A DNA stretch of 43,661 nucleotides from Sphingomonas sp. SRS2. GTDB lineage: Bacteria; Pseudomonadota; Alphaproteobacteria; Sphingomonadales; Sphingomonadaceae. The stretch is taken from assembly GCF_000971055.1 (NCBI RefSeq), contig NZ_LARW01000103.1, positions 1-43,661 on the forward strand, given 5' to 3'. Under the pieces are notes generated by a model, which was not told the DNA's origin, ran no database searches, and was given only the letters and a program-made list of their open reading frames with translations. Shown here piece by piece: positions 15,501 through 24,715 of this stretch. The number at the start of each line of letters is the position of its first letter. The first letter of the stretch is position 1. Both the position numbers and the translations under genes were made by a program.

Positions 15501-17131
15501 TTCGCGCCCGTCCTGCCACAGGTCAGGGGGCTTTGCCCAGCGCCGGGCCTGATCCCGGCGGTCCTGCCCGGCGGGGTCCAGGTCGCGGCGAGCTCACGGC
15601 GATCCTTGGGGCCGCCCGGGAGCTGGGCAAGGATATGAAAGGATTGGTCGACGCAGTCGGCGTCGCCGAGGCCGATGCACAGCTGCGCGCGCTCCCGCCA
15701 GCCCTCCCGCGACCGGGGATTGTCGACCGTGAAACGCTTGGCGACATCGAGCGCCCTCGATTGACGGCCGGTCCGCAGCAGATAGGCGACATAGGCCGTC
15801 AGCATGTCCGGATCTTCATCAAGCTGGTTCATCGCATGGGCATAGGCGTCGTCGGCGAGGATCGTCTCGTTGCGGCGGACATATATCTCGGCGAGTTCGA
15901 CACGGCCTTCGACCATGGCGGGGTTGTCACGCACCAGCGCCTGCGCGTCGCGCAAGGCCCGCGCGATATCACCCGCGGCGAGCGAGATCCGCACCCGCAT
16001 GTGCAGCGCGCGCGGATTGCTGTCGTCGAAGGCGAGGATGCGGTCGACCAGCGCCAGCGCCTGCCCGTCGCGCCCGAGCCCCGATAGCGCGCCGGCATAG
16101 AGCACGTCGGCCTCGACCCTGCCGGCGGTGATCGGGGCGTCCTTTGCGAGGGAATCGATGAACGGCCGCAGCACCGCCTCGGCCTCGGCATATCGCTTCT
16201 GGTCGAGCAGGAGATGGCCGAGCGCCACCTTCATATGGTCGTCGGCCTGCGCATTGACGAAGCGGCGGACGCGATCGACGTCGACTTTGGCGCTGCCCAC
16301 CTCGTTCCATATATCGACGATGCGCTGCTGGAGATCGATATCGGCGGGATAGCGGCGGGTAAGCCGCGCGAGCATCTCCAGCGCCCGGTCCGGCCTGTCC
16401 TGTTCATAGAGCAGCCGGACATAATCGAGGCGCAACGTGATGTCGCCGGGCGCCATCGCGAACAGCCGGGAATAGACGCGCGCGGTTTTCCGGAAGTCGT
16501 TGCCACCCATATAAAGGTCGAGCAGCGCGAGCAGTTTCGCCGAAGTTTCGCCGTCCTCCGCGATCGATTTCTCGAGCAAAGCGATGGCCTGCGCCCGCTC
16601 GCCCGCCATGTTGAGCAACCGAGCCAACAGGATCGTGGCGCCCGCATTGCCCGGATCGATCTCCAGCATCTTGTCGGTGATCGCGCGCCCCTCGGGCAGC
16701 TCGCGCCGCGCCGCATGTACCGTTCCCTTGACCAGCAGCATGCGCAGCGAGCGCGGCTGATCGGCAAGTATCTGGTCGGCGAATTTCTCGGCATCCTTGA
16801 GTGAGCCGCCCGAATAGGAAAGTTCGGCCAGCGCCTGAACCGCTTCCTCGTCCCCGGGCGTGAGCTCGATCACCCGCGAATAGGCATTATAGGCATCGAG
16901 ATAATTGCCGAGGTTGAGTTGGGCGCGCGCCAGCTTTGCCCAATAGCCGGGCACGTCGTCCTGCGCGGCGATTGCCTTGACGATCTCCAGCCGTGCCGCG
17001 AAATAATCCTGCCTCGCGTAAAAGCTGTCATAGCGCGCTGCGGCCTTCGCCGCCTTCCTTTCGGACGAGCCGCACGCCGCCAGCGCGAGCATCAATGCCG
17101 CCGCCACGATGCGTGCCGTCCCCGAAGCCAT
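15494..17131 (-). CDS. TPR-repeat lipoprotein, exopolysaccharide locus
   Basis: A protein of about 545 aa with a lipoprotein signal (IVAAALMLALAACGSS) and then many helical tetratricopeptide-like repeats: YWAKLARAQLNLGNYLDAYNAYSRVIEL and similar units recur to near residue 490. It recalls the PrsT-type TPR proteins of PEP-CTERM polysaccharide systems but is shorter. A scaffold role in polymer assembly or export at the periplasmic side of a membrane is likely but inferred. I start at ATG 17131, which begins the signal peptide; a TTG extension to 17206 would overlap the divergent glycosyltransferase start. It ends 7 bases inside the sugar transferase gene. Confidence 0.82.
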   Translation of the reverse strand: MASGTARIVAAALMLALAACGSSERKAAKAAARYDSFYARQDYFAARLEIVKAIAAQDDVPGYWAKLARAQLNLGNYLDAYNAYSRVIELTPGDEEAVQALAELSYSGGSLKDAEKFADQILADQPRSLRMLLVKGTVHAARRELPEGRAITDKMLEIDPGNAGATILLARLLNMAGERAQAIALLEKSIAEDGETSAKLLALLDLYMGGNDFRKTARVYSRLFAMAPGDITLRLDYVRLLYEQDRPDRALEMLARLTRRYPADIDLQQRIVDIWNEVGSAKVDVDRVRRFVNAQADDHMKVALGHLLLDQKRYAEAEAVLRPFIDSLAKDAPITAGRVEADVLYAGALSGLGRDGQALALVDRILAFDDSNPRALHMRVRISLAAGDIARALRDAQALVRDNPAMVEGRVELAEIYVRRNETILADDAYAHAMNQLDEDPDMLTAYVAYLLRTGRQSRALDVAKRFTVDNPRSREGWRERAQLCIGLGDADCVDQSFHILAQLPGGPKDRRELAATWTPPGRTAGIRPGAGQSPLTCGRTGAKC

Positions 17132-17205
17132 GTCTTGCCAGCCGTCCCTTTCCCACCGATTACAGACCGGTGGGCCGATCGGATCAATAGGGCAAAGCAT
17201 AAACA

Positions 17206-18162
17206 ATGAGCCGGACCGACATTGCAGCGGTGGTGATCGGCCGGAATGAAGGGCCCCGGCTCGGTCGCTGCCTTGCGTCGATCGGGGATTTGCGCGCCGT
17301 CTATGTCGATTCCGGATCGACCGATGGCAGCGCCGACATCGCCCGTGTGGCCGGATTTGAGGTGATCGAGCTCGAACGCGAGAACGGCTACACGGCGGCG
17401 CGCGGGCGTAATGCCGGGCTCGACCGGCTCATGGAAGATCCGACCATCTCTTATATCCAGATGGTCGATGGCGACTGTACCCTCGAACCGGGCTGGATTG
17501 CCGCCGGGGCCGCCGCGCTCGACGCCGATCAGAGACTGGGCGCGGTATTCGGCCAGCTGCGCGAGGCCCGCCCGGACGAGTCGATCTATGCTTGGCTTTG
17601 CGACATCGAATGGGCCGTCCCGCCCGGCCCCGCCCGGCTGTTCAGCGGCAATGTGCTGCTCCGCACCGATGCGGTGCGCGCCGCGGGCCGCTACCGGGCA
17701 GCGATGGTCGTGGGGGAAGACCCCGAATATGCGATCCGGCTGCGCGATGCAGGCTGGCTGATAGCCTGTCTCGCTGACCCGATGGCGGTGCATGACGCGG
17801 GCATGACGCGCTTCGGGCAGTGGTGGCGGCGCAGCGTTCGCGCCGGCCATGCCTTTGCCGCGCTCGACGCGCTTCATCCCGGCGCATTCGCCCACAATGT
17901 CGGACGCATCCTGTTCTGGGGCGGCGTGGCGCCAGTCGCGGCTGTCGCCGGACTGATCCTTTCGGCAACGCTCGATCCGCGCTGGCTGTGGCTGAGCACG
18001 GCGGCGCTTCTGCTCACCGCCGCGCAGGTGATCCGCATCGGCCTGCGCGAGATGCGGCATCGTCGCCCGGCGCGTGCCTTCACGCTCGCGCTGTTCCTCG
18101 GCATCGGCAAATATGCCGAGATGGCCGGCCTGCTGCGCTTCCATCTGAGACCCCGGCGATGA
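17206..18162 (+). CDS. Family 2 glycosyltransferase with C-terminal membrane helices
   Basis: A GT-A fold glycosyltransferase (318 aa). The nucleotide-sugar site shows AAVVIGRNEG near 7-16, VDSGSTDGS near 35-43, and the metal-binding DGDC at about 88-91. ALFSGNVLLRTDAV-like and GEDPEY blocks follow. The C-terminal third has two or three hydrophobic segments, anchoring it in the inner membrane. Donor and acceptor are unknown. It diverges from the TPR gene and overlaps the next glycosyltransferase by 4 bases (ATGA), so the two are probably translated together. Confidence 0.87.
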   Translation: MSRTDIAAVVIGRNEGPRLGRCLASIGDLRAVYVDSGSTDGSADIARVAGFEVIELERENGYTAARGRNAGLDRLMEDPTISYIQMVDGDCTLEPGWIAAGAAALDADQRLGAVFGQLREARPDESIYAWLCDIEWAVPPGPARLFSGNVLLRTDAVRAAGRYRAAMVVGEDPEYAIRLRDAGWLIACLADPMAVHDAGMTRFGQWWRRSVRAGHAFAALDALHPGAFAHNVGRILFWGGVAPVAAVAGLILSATLDPRWLWLSTAALLLTAAQVIRIGLREMRHRRPARAFTLALFLGIGKYAEMAGLLRFHLRPRR

Positions 18163-19307
18163 TCGACTTCATCGCCTGGTCGTTGCTGCTCGTGCCTGCC
18201 GTCGTCACGTTGATCCTGATCGTCGAGCTGGTCGCGGCGAATTTCCCCGTCCGCCCCCTGCCCGCCGCTGGGGACCCCCGCATCGCCGTGGTCATCCCGG
18301 CGCATGACGAGGAGGCCGGCATCACCGCGACAGTGACCCGCGTTCATGCATCGGCGCTCGGCGCTCGGCTGATCGTCGTCGCCGACAATTGCAGCGATCA
18401 GACCGCCCATGTGGCTCGCGCCGCGGGTGCGGAGGTGATCGAACGCGACGATGCCAGCCAGCGCGGCAAGGGCTTCGCGCTGGCCTTCGCCCGCGAGCGG
18501 CTCGCCGCCGATCCGCCCGAGGTCGTCGTGATCGTCGACGCCGATTGCGAGATCGCGAGCGACGGCATCGCCCGCCTGGCCGCCGCCGCACACAGGAGCG
18601 GGCGTCCGATTCAGTCGGCCTATCTGTTGCGCCCCCGGCCCGATCTCGGCGCGATGGTCGGGCTGTCCGGCTTTGCCTTTCTTGTGCGCAACATGGTGCG
18701 GCAACGTGGCCTCGCCCGGCTCGGCGCGCCGGCGCTGCTCACCGGATCGGGCATGGCGTTCCGCTGGGACGTCTTCGCCGACGCCCCGCTCGCCACCGCG
18801 GATCTCGTCGAGGATCTGGCGCTCGGGATAGCGCTCGCCCGGTCGGGCTCGCCCCCCGCCTTCCTGCCGGGCGTGACGACCTGGTCCGATCCCGCCCGAC
18901 GGGCGGCCACCGGGACGCAGCGAACCCGCTGGGAACAGGGCTTCCTGCGCACCGCGACGCGCGAGGCGCTTTCCCTTCTCGTGAGCGGACGGTGGCCACT
19001 GATATGGCTCGGCCTCCACCTGCTCGTGCCGCCGCTGGCATTGCTCGTCCTGATCGACGGTGTGGCGCTGGCGCTGCTCGGCTGGCTCGCCAGTTCGGGG
19101 GCGGCGATGCTGCCCTTCGGCCTGCTTGCCGGCCTGCTCGCCGCGCTGGTCATGCTGCTCGTGCTGACCTGGCTGCGCTTCGGACGCGCGCAGATTTCCG
19201 CTGCGGGGTTGCTGCTGATTCCCGCCTACATGATGTGGAAGCTGCCGATCTACCTCGGCGCATTGTTCCGGCCCGAACGGCGCTGGATCCGCACCGACCG
19301 CGACTAG
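18159..19307 (+). CDS. Processive-type family 2 glycosyltransferase, membrane-bound
   Basis: A 382-aa glycosyltransferase with an N-terminal membrane helix, GT-A motifs (VVIPAHDEEAGI, VVADNCSDQT, VDADCE near 127) and a QRTRWEQG block near 253. The QxxRW signature is typical of processive or chitin/hyaluronan-synthase-like GT2 enzymes. Three or so C-terminal membrane helices follow. It probably adds sugars to the lipid-linked repeat, or elongates a polymer; the choice cannot be made from sequence. ATG 18159 overlaps the previous stop; an open frame reaching back to 17820 is only antisense-style coding noise. Its TAG stop lies in a CTAG shared with the flippase gene. Confidence 0.87.
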   Translation: MIDFIAWSLLLVPAVVTLILIVELVAANFPVRPLPAAGDPRIAVVIPAHDEEAGITATVTRVHASALGARLIVVADNCSDQTAHVARAAGAEVIERDDASQRGKGFALAFARERLAADPPEVVVIVDADCEIASDGIARLAAAAHRSGRPIQSAYLLRPRPDLGAMVGLSGFAFLVRNMVRQRGLARLGAPALLTGSGMAFRWDVFADAPLATADLVEDLALGIALARSGSPPAFLPGVTTWSDPARRAATGTQRTRWEQGFLRTATREALSLLVSGRWPLIWLGLHLLVPPLALLVLIDGVALALLGWLASSGAAMLPFGLLAGLLAALVMLLVLTWLRFGRAQISAAGLLLIPAYMMWKLPIYLGALFRPERRWIRTDRD

Positions 19308-20683
19308 AGAAGTGCGAGGCCCGCCGCGACGACATACGGCGCAAAGGCGAGGCTGATGCCCGCGCCGGTGATCGCCGTTCCCGCCATCACCACATAATAG
19401 AGGCCATGCGCGCGCGGATCGAACAGTCCGGCCCGGCGCAGCAATGCGATGCTGTAGACCAGCGCCCCCAGTTCGGCGGCGGTCAGCGCCAGCGGCAAGG
19501 CTATCGGCCCGAGCGAGCGGAATAGCGCGGCGACTCCGATCGCGAACAGGGCGAGGCGGATCAGGTTCGCGCGCAGGGTCGGGCTGGTGCGCCCCATCGC
19601 AAGGATCGTCTGGATATTGGTATAGCTGTCGATGTCGAGGGCGGCGCGCAGCGCGAGCACCGAAAAATAGATCCAGCCATATTCGTAGCGGTGATCGAAC
19701 AATATCCGAAACAGCGCGGGGGCGACGCCGATGGCGAAGCCGAAACCCGCGAACAGCAACAGATAGAAGCGCCGGCGCGCGGCATAGAAGATCGCGGCCA
19801 GCGCCGCCGCGCCCCCGCGCCAGCTGCGCGAGGCGAGCGGGAAGAAATAGCGCTCGACATAGTTGCGGCCGAACGGCGCGAGCGCGAGCGCCAGATTGGC
19901 GGGCAGCATATAGACTCCGAAATCGGCGACGCTGAACAGCCTGGCGAACAATATCTTGTCCGACTGGGTGATCAGCAACGTCAGGAGCGTCGACGCCATG
20001 ATCCAGCGCGAGAAGCGGAAAAACTCGCGCGCCAATGCCCCATCCACGGCGAAGCGCGACCCGCCGGGCAGGAGCAACAGGGTGAGAATTGGGCGCGCGA
20101 TCGCACCCACATAGAGGCCGGCGATCAGCGCGCGATAATCGGGCATCACCAGCGTGAGTGCGAGATTGGCGGCGATCTGGAGCGCGAGGGTAGCTAGCTC
20201 GACCGCGCAGCTCGCGCGCACCCGCCCCTCGCGCTGGGCCAGCAACAAGGTCATCGGACAGAGCGCGTTGATCAGGAAGAGCGGGGCCGCCGCCGCGATC
20301 GGCCAGGCAAGTTCGGGCTTGCCGAGAAAATGGGCGATCGGCCATGCCCCGGCGAGCATCACCAGCATCAGCAGCGCGCCCTGACCCAGCCGGATCGTCC
20401 AGATCACGTCGAGAAAGCGGCGCTCGCCGCCCTTGTGATGGCGGATGACGAAATCGAAGAAACCAAGGTCGGTGAGCATCGTCAGCACGACCATCACCGA
20501 GATGATGACGCCGACCACGCCAAAGGCATGCGGATCGAGCAGCCGGGTGAGGACGACATTGCTGCCGAGCCGGAAGATCAGCGTGGTCGCGGTAAAGGCG
20601 AACAGCATCGCGCCAGCCTCGCTGCGCGCCAGCCCGAGCAGCGCCCGCGTCATCCGCGTTCCGGGGCCGGCCACCATGGTCAT
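19304..20683 (-). CDS. Oligosaccharide flippase family protein (Wzx-like)
   Basis: A polytopic membrane protein (459 aa) of the polysaccharide-synthesis MATE/MVF-type flippases, which move lipid-linked repeat units across the inner membrane. TLIFRLGSNVVLTRLLDPHAFGVVGVI near the start is a characteristic first-helix block; about a dozen hydrophobic helices follow. The frame is open far upstream, but ATG 20683 overlaps the stop of the upstream ligase gene by 4 bases and starts a normal-length protein. Its stop shares a CTAG with the convergent glycosyltransferase. Confidence 0.86.
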   Translation of the reverse strand: MTMVAGPGTRMTRALLGLARSEAGAMLFAFTATTLIFRLGSNVVLTRLLDPHAFGVVGVIISVMVVLTMLTDLGFFDFVIRHHKGGERRFLDVIWTIRLGQGALLMLVMLAGAWPIAHFLGKPELAWPIAAAAPLFLINALCPMTLLLAQREGRVRASCAVELATLALQIAANLALTLVMPDYRALIAGLYVGAIARPILTLLLLPGGSRFAVDGALAREFFRFSRWIMASTLLTLLITQSDKILFARLFSVADFGVYMLPANLALALAPFGRNYVERYFFPLASRSWRGGAAALAAIFYAARRRFYLLLFAGFGFAIGVAPALFRILFDHRYEYGWIYFSVLALRAALDIDSYTNIQTILAMGRTSPTLRANLIRLALFAIGVAALFRSLGPIALPLALTAAELGALVYSIALLRRAGLFDPRAHGLYYVVMAGTAITGAGISLAFAPYVVAAGLALL

Positions 20684-22182
20684 CGCAGCGACGGAAGCCT
20701 TTCGCCGCCAGCATCGGCGGCGGGCTCCGCGATGACCGGTGCGGGTCGGGCTCCATCGGCGCGGCGGGTGCGGGCGATATCGTAGCGCAGCGCGATCAGC
20801 ATCGCGACAGTGAAGAAGCTGAACTGCATCGGCGCGACCCAGCTGCTGAGCAGCGCCAGCGCGACGATGATCGCGGTCTGGATCGATATCAGCGTCTGGG
20901 CGAGCAGAAGATGATGCTTGCCGGGGTTCAACCGCCGGATCGCGCGATAATGCGTGTAGGAAGAGAACAGGAACAGGACGAAGGGGATCAGCGAGACGAT
21001 CCCGCCCTCGACGACGATCGCGATATAGGCGTTGACCAGATCGACGATGCCCTGCCCCTGGATGAACTTGTCGAGCAGTCCTTCCGGGATCGCCTCGCGA
21101 TAGCCCAGCCACACCCGGTCCCCGAGCGCGCGGGGAATGCCGGTGATCAGCTGGATCCGGTAATCGGTCGAAGATTGCGCGTCGCCGCCACCAAGGATCG
21201 GCAGGGCGAAAATCGTCACGAAGCCGGCGAGCGGCACCAGCAGCGCGAGCAGATACCGGCCGCGCAGCATCTGAAAGGTCATGATCCCGACCGCGACCGC
21301 GACCAGCCCCGATCGCGACAGGGTCGACGCCAGACCGATCAGGATCGCCACGCCCAGCAGCAGCAACGGCGCCGGCCGTTCCCGCGACAGCCAAAGTCCC
21401 CAGGCTCCGACCGCCGCGAGGCCCAGCATGGCCCCGCCGGTCAGCGGATGGGAGAATGGGCCGTAGGCCCGCGCGATGCCGCCGCGTTCGAGCCACACAC
21501 GCGGCGCATCGATCGTCCAGAGCTCGTTTTTGACCCCCATTACACCGGCATAGAGCGGCCAGTGTCGGACGGTCTCGAAGATGCAGAGCAGCCCCGCCGC
21601 CGCCGCCGCGAGCACCAACAACCGCAACACCAGCTCGGGCCGCTCGATCCGGACCCGTGAGAGGACGTAATAGCTGATCACATAGGGTACGAAATAGGAG
21701 GCGATGTTGCGCGCGATCCCGGTCGGCGTCTCACGCAGCGAAACGCAGACGCCATAGATCACGACAAACGCCAGCATATAAACGTCGCTCATCGCGAAGC
21801 GCCGCCGCAGATGATGTTCGGGATGGAGCAGATAGCCGATCAGCAGCGCGCCCGAGAGCGCCATGAACGGCGTCAGCGGCGCGATATAGGCCCCCGCAAT
21901 GGCAAGCAGCGCGCCGGCGGCCGGGGTCCAGATGAAGAAGAACAAATAGGTCGCCGCCATCGGCACGCGCTTGTCGAAGCAGCTGATCAGGATCAGCCCG
22001 AAGAGCAACTGAGTCCACAACATCGGCACGAAGCTGACCGCGAGACAGACCACCAGCATGCCGCTGAGCACCAGCTGGGCGAGATACCGCCGCTCCCATT
22101 GCTCACGGACCAGCATCGCCGCCGGCAGCGCGGCGAACACGAGCAGCCCGCATAATACGATGGCGTTCTTCCAGAGAAACAT
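20680..22182 (-). CDS. O-antigen ligase family protein (Wzy/WaaL-like)
   Basis: A membrane protein of 500 aa with about twelve hydrophobic segments and a periplasmic loop carrying RAYGPFSHPLTGGAMLGLAAVG near 235, followed by LSRSGLVAVAVG near 290: the pattern of the Wzy_C/O-antigen ligase family. It probably polymerises or ligates the carbohydrate made by the neighbouring glycosyltransferases. The next gene, the flippase, starts within its stop codon, so the two are one leftward operon. The upstream gap to nfuA is 94 bases and must hold both promoters. Confidence 0.86.
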   Translation of the reverse strand: MFLWKNAIVLCGLLVFAALPAAMLVREQWERRYLAQLVLSGMLVVCLAVSFVPMLWTQLLFGLILISCFDKRVPMAATYLFFFIWTPAAGALLAIAGAYIAPLTPFMALSGALLIGYLLHPEHHLRRRFAMSDVYMLAFVVIYGVCVSLRETPTGIARNIASYFVPYVISYYVLSRVRIERPELVLRLLVLAAAAAGLLCIFETVRHWPLYAGVMGVKNELWTIDAPRVWLERGGIARAYGPFSHPLTGGAMLGLAAVGAWGLWLSRERPAPLLLLGVAILIGLASTLSRSGLVAVAVGIMTFQMLRGRYLLALLVPLAGFVTIFALPILGGGDAQSSTDYRIQLITGIPRALGDRVWLGYREAIPEGLLDKFIQGQGIVDLVNAYIAIVVEGGIVSLIPFVLFLFSSYTHYRAIRRLNPGKHHLLLAQTLISIQTAIIVALALLSSWVAPMQFSFFTVAMLIALRYDIARTRRADGARPAPVIAEPAADAGGERLPSLR

Positions 22183-22276
22183 CGGCCCCCGCTCGCCAGA
22201 CTAATCCACCCTAATCAAGCTCTATGCGCGCAAGGTAAAGAAGGAATGGCTTGATCGCGCCGCCGACTCCCCCCAA

Positions 22277-22855
22277 ATGGCGGTCATGCTTATAGAAACC
22301 GAACTTACGCCCAATCCGGCGACCCAGAAATTCCTGCCCGGCCGCGCCGTGATGACGGCGGGAACCCGCGACTTCGCCGATCCCGAGGAAGCCGCCGCGT
22401 CACCACTGGCCGAAGCATTATTCTCGCTGGGCGACGTGACCGGCGTGTTCTTCGGTCAGGACTTCGTTTCCGTCACTGCGGCGGAGGGCGCCGACTGGCG
22501 CGACCTCAAGCCGCAGGTGCTGGGCGTGCTGCTCGATCATTTCGCGTCGGAAGCGCCGCTGTTCCATGCGGGTAACGCCGCGGAGATCGTGATCGACGAC
22601 GTCGAGATGGGCGACGACCCCGCCGATGCGGAGATCGTCGCGCAAATCAAGGAGCTGATCGAGACCCGGGTGCGCCCGGCGGTGGCCAAGGACGGCGGCG
22701 ATATCGTCTACCGCGGCTTTCAGCGCGGCACCGTCTATCTGGCCATGCAGGGTGCCTGTTCGGGATGTCCGTCATCGTCGGCGACGCTCAAGCAGGGGAT
22801 CGAGACCCTGCTCAAACATTATGTGCCAGAGGTCACCGAGGTCCGCGCAGCCTGA
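22277..22855 (+). CDS. nfuA: NifU-family Fe-S scaffold/carrier protein
   Basis: A 192-aa protein with an N-terminal Nfu_N domain (ETELTPNPATQKFLPGR) and a C-terminal NifU domain with GACSGCPSSSATLKQGIE; Cys161 and Cys164 form the CxxC that holds an Fe-S cluster. It delivers clusters to apoproteins and, with Mrp at the left of the window, suggests general Fe-S biogenesis. ATG 22277 and ATG 22286 are both possible; family members begin close to MLIETE, so the latter may be used. The next gene follows 35 bases later in the same direction. Confidence 0.92.
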   Translation: MAVMLIETELTPNPATQKFLPGRAVMTAGTRDFADPEEAAASPLAEALFSLGDVTGVFFGQDFVSVTAAEGADWRDLKPQVLGVLLDHFASEAPLFHAGNAAEIVIDDVEMGDDPADAEIVAQIKELIETRVRPAVAKDGGDIVYRGFQRGTVYLAMQGACSGCPSSSATLKQGIETLLKHYVPEVTEVRAA

Positions 22856-22890
22856 TCGACTTCGCTCCAGATCATCGAAGGGGTTTTTGA

Positions 22891-23490
22891 ATGGCCAAGC
22901 TGTCCGACGAAGGACTTGACCTGCTGTTTCGTAACGCGCGCAGCTATAACGGATTTCTCGACAAGCAGGTAAGCGAGGCGCAGCTGCGCGAAATCTGGGA
23001 CCTGCTGAAGATGGGCCCGACCTCGGCCAACCTCTTCCCGCTTCGGATCGTCTGGTGCGTGAGCCAGGACTCCAAGGAAAAGCTTTCCAGCCTGAGCTCC
23101 GGCACCAATGCCGCCAAAATCCTCAAGGCGCCGGTAACGGCGATCCTTGCGACTGATACGGCATTCTACAAGCATGGTCCCCGGCTTTTCCCTGTGGCCG
23201 ATGTGCAATCCTGGTTCACCGACACCAGCGGCGCGCCCAATGAGGCAGCGATCAGCGGCGGCTTCCGCAACAGCTCGCTGCAGGGCGCCTATTTCATCCT
23301 CGCCGCACGCGCCCTCGGGCTCGACACCGGTCCGATGTCGGGCTTCGACAACGCCGCTGTCGACGAAGCCTTCTTCGCCGGTACGACCCTCCGGTCGAAC
23401 TTCATCAGCACGCTGGGCTATGGCGACCCGGCAACGATCTTCGAGCGTCTGCCCCGGCCGTCGTTCGAGGAGTTCACGACGATCGCCTGA
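22891..23490 (+). CDS. Malonic semialdehyde reductase, RutE/HadB-like nitroreductase
   Basis: A flavin-dependent oxidoreductase of the nitroreductase fold (199 aa). The RutE-type features are present: NGFLDKQVSEAQLREIWDLLKMGPTSAN, QGAYFILAARALGLDTGPMSGFD and LRSNFISTLGYGD. In E. coli RutE reduces malonic semialdehyde to 3-hydroxypropionate during pyrimidine breakdown. No other rut gene lies nearby, so a general aldehyde- or nitro-reducing role is equally possible. The start ATG is preceded by AAGGGG-TTTTTGA. It is followed after 11 bases by tsaB. Confidence 0.85.
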   Translation: MAKLSDEGLDLLFRNARSYNGFLDKQVSEAQLREIWDLLKMGPTSANLFPLRIVWCVSQDSKEKLSSLSSGTNAAKILKAPVTAILATDTAFYKHGPRLFPVADVQSWFTDTSGAPNEAAISGGFRNSSLQGAYFILAARALGLDTGPMSGFDNAAVDEAFFAGTTLRSNFISTLGYGDPATIFERLPRPSFEEFTTIA

Positions 23491-23501
23491 GGCGAGGAGC
23501 G

Positions 23502-24125
23502 GTGCCGCGGACCCTGGTGATCGATACCGCGACCGCCGCCTGTTCGGTGGCGCTGATCGAAGATCATGGGATCGTCGCGGAATTCCATGACGTGGTCGGT
23601 CGCGGCCATGCCGAGCGGCTGATGCCGATGATTGCCGCCCTGCCCGACGGCGGCCGTGCCGATGCCATCCTGGTCGATTGCGGTCCCGGCAGCTTCACCG
23701 GTGTCCGGGTCGGCCTCGCCACCGCCCGCGCGCTGGGGCTGGGCTGGGGCATCGGCGTGCATGGCTATAGTTCGATGTCGGTCATTGCCGCCGCCGCGGG
23801 CCGCGACGACGATCTGCGGGCGACGGCGGTCGGGATCGCGCTGACTGGCGGACATGGCGAATTGTTCGTCCAGCGTTTCGCCGTCCAGCCGCTCACGGCC
23901 CTGTCTTCGCTCGAATCTCTCCCGCCCGATCGCGCGGCCATGGCAATCGCCGAAGATGATATCTTTGGATCGGGAGCTGCGACGCTCGTCGCGGCGCGCG
24001 GCAGTGGCGTGGCGCATGATCGGTTGCCGCGCGCCGCCGACGCGCTGCTGCTTCCCCCGGCTCTCGCCCGGCTGGCGCCGAGCCCGATCTATGGGCGCGA
24101 CGCCGACGCGAAGCCCGCCGCATGA
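23502..24125 (+). CDS. tsaB: tRNA threonylcarbamoyladenosine biosynthesis protein TsaB
   Basis: A 207-aa ASKHA-fold protein that with TsaC/D/E makes the t6A37 modification of tRNAs reading ANN codons. The N-terminal LVIDTATAACSVALIE and the VDCGPGSFTGVRVGLATARALGLG block at about 60-85 are typical of TsaB. The start is a GTG at 23502, with AGGCGAGGAGCG just upstream, which matches the start of the conserved LVIDT strand. The ATG of the next acetyltransferase gene overlaps its TGA stop, and tsaB-rimI pairing is common in bacteria. Confidence 0.92.
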   Translation: MPRTLVIDTATAACSVALIEDHGIVAEFHDVVGRGHAERLMPMIAALPDGGRADAILVDCGPGSFTGVRVGLATARALGLGWGIGVHGYSSMSVIAAAAGRDDDLRATAVGIALTGGHGELFVQRFAVQPLTALSSLESLPPDRAAMAIAEDDIFGSGAATLVAARGSGVAHDRLPRAADALLLPPALARLAPSPIYGRDADAKPAA

Positions 24126-24592
24126 CCGCGATCGACATCAACGAGGTGGGGACCGACGCGCTCGATGCGGTCATGGCCGTGATGAACACCGCCTTCGATC
24201 CCGGTTTCGGCGAGGCATGGACCGAACCGCAGACGTTGACGATGATGGCCATGCCCGGGGTCTGGCTGTCGCTCGCGCGGGTCGATGGCCGGCCAGTGGG
24301 ATTCGCCCTCAATCGCATCATCCTCGACGAGGCCGAACTCCTCCTGCTCGCCGTCGCTCCCGCCAACCGCCGGCAGGGTGTCGGTATGGCGCTAATCGAA
24401 CGATCCCGTAGTCAAACGCAGCTGCGTAACGGATCGCGACTTCATCTTGAAGTGAGGCACAATAATCCGGCGATCGAACTATATAAGAAGGCCGGCTTCG
24501 CGATAGCAGGACGAAGACCCGGCTATTATCGCGGAAACGATGGCCATCTTTACGATGCCTTGACCTTATCTTGTGTTCTAGGCCAGCCTTAA
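24122..24592 (+). CDS. rimI: GNAT N-acetyltransferase, RimI-like
   Basis: A 156-aa acetyltransferase of the GNAT fold. LLLLAVAPANRRQGVGMALI near 80-100 is the acetyl-CoA-binding motif A (Q/RxxGxG/A), and HLEVRHNNPAIELYKKAGFAIAGRRPGYY is the C-terminal motif B typical of RimI, which acetylates the N-terminus of ribosomal protein S18. Position directly after tsaB with a 4-base ATGA overlap supports RimI, but substrates of this family are broad. Upstream of the next gene is a 123-base AT-richer gap. Confidence 0.85.
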   Translation: MTAIDINEVGTDALDAVMAVMNTAFDPGFGEAWTEPQTLTMMAMPGVWLSLARVDGRPVGFALNRIILDEAELLLLAVAPANRRQGVGMALIERSRSQTQLRNGSRLHLEVRHNNPAIELYKKAGFAIAGRRPGYYRGNDGHLYDALTLSCVLGQP

Positions 24593-24715
24593 CTTCGATA
24601 TTTTGCCAGAATCACGTTGCAAAGCGAGAGGAATGGGCGCAGAGGCCGTGCTTCGAGTGCGCACGACAGCATTCCAGACTAAATTCCACCTATATCAACT
24701 ACTAAGGGTTGCACT

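Noticed and set aside
13992-15638. Long plus-strand frame (548 codons) opposite the sugar transferase
   Set aside because: Product is Arg/Gln/His-rich and without domain features; an antisense shadow of the polyprenyl glycosylphosphotransferase.
17874-20756. 960-codon minus-strand frame across the glycosyltransferases and flippase
   Set aside because: It joins antisense of two genes with an off-frame reading of the flippase; no motif matches and codon use is unlike real genes here.
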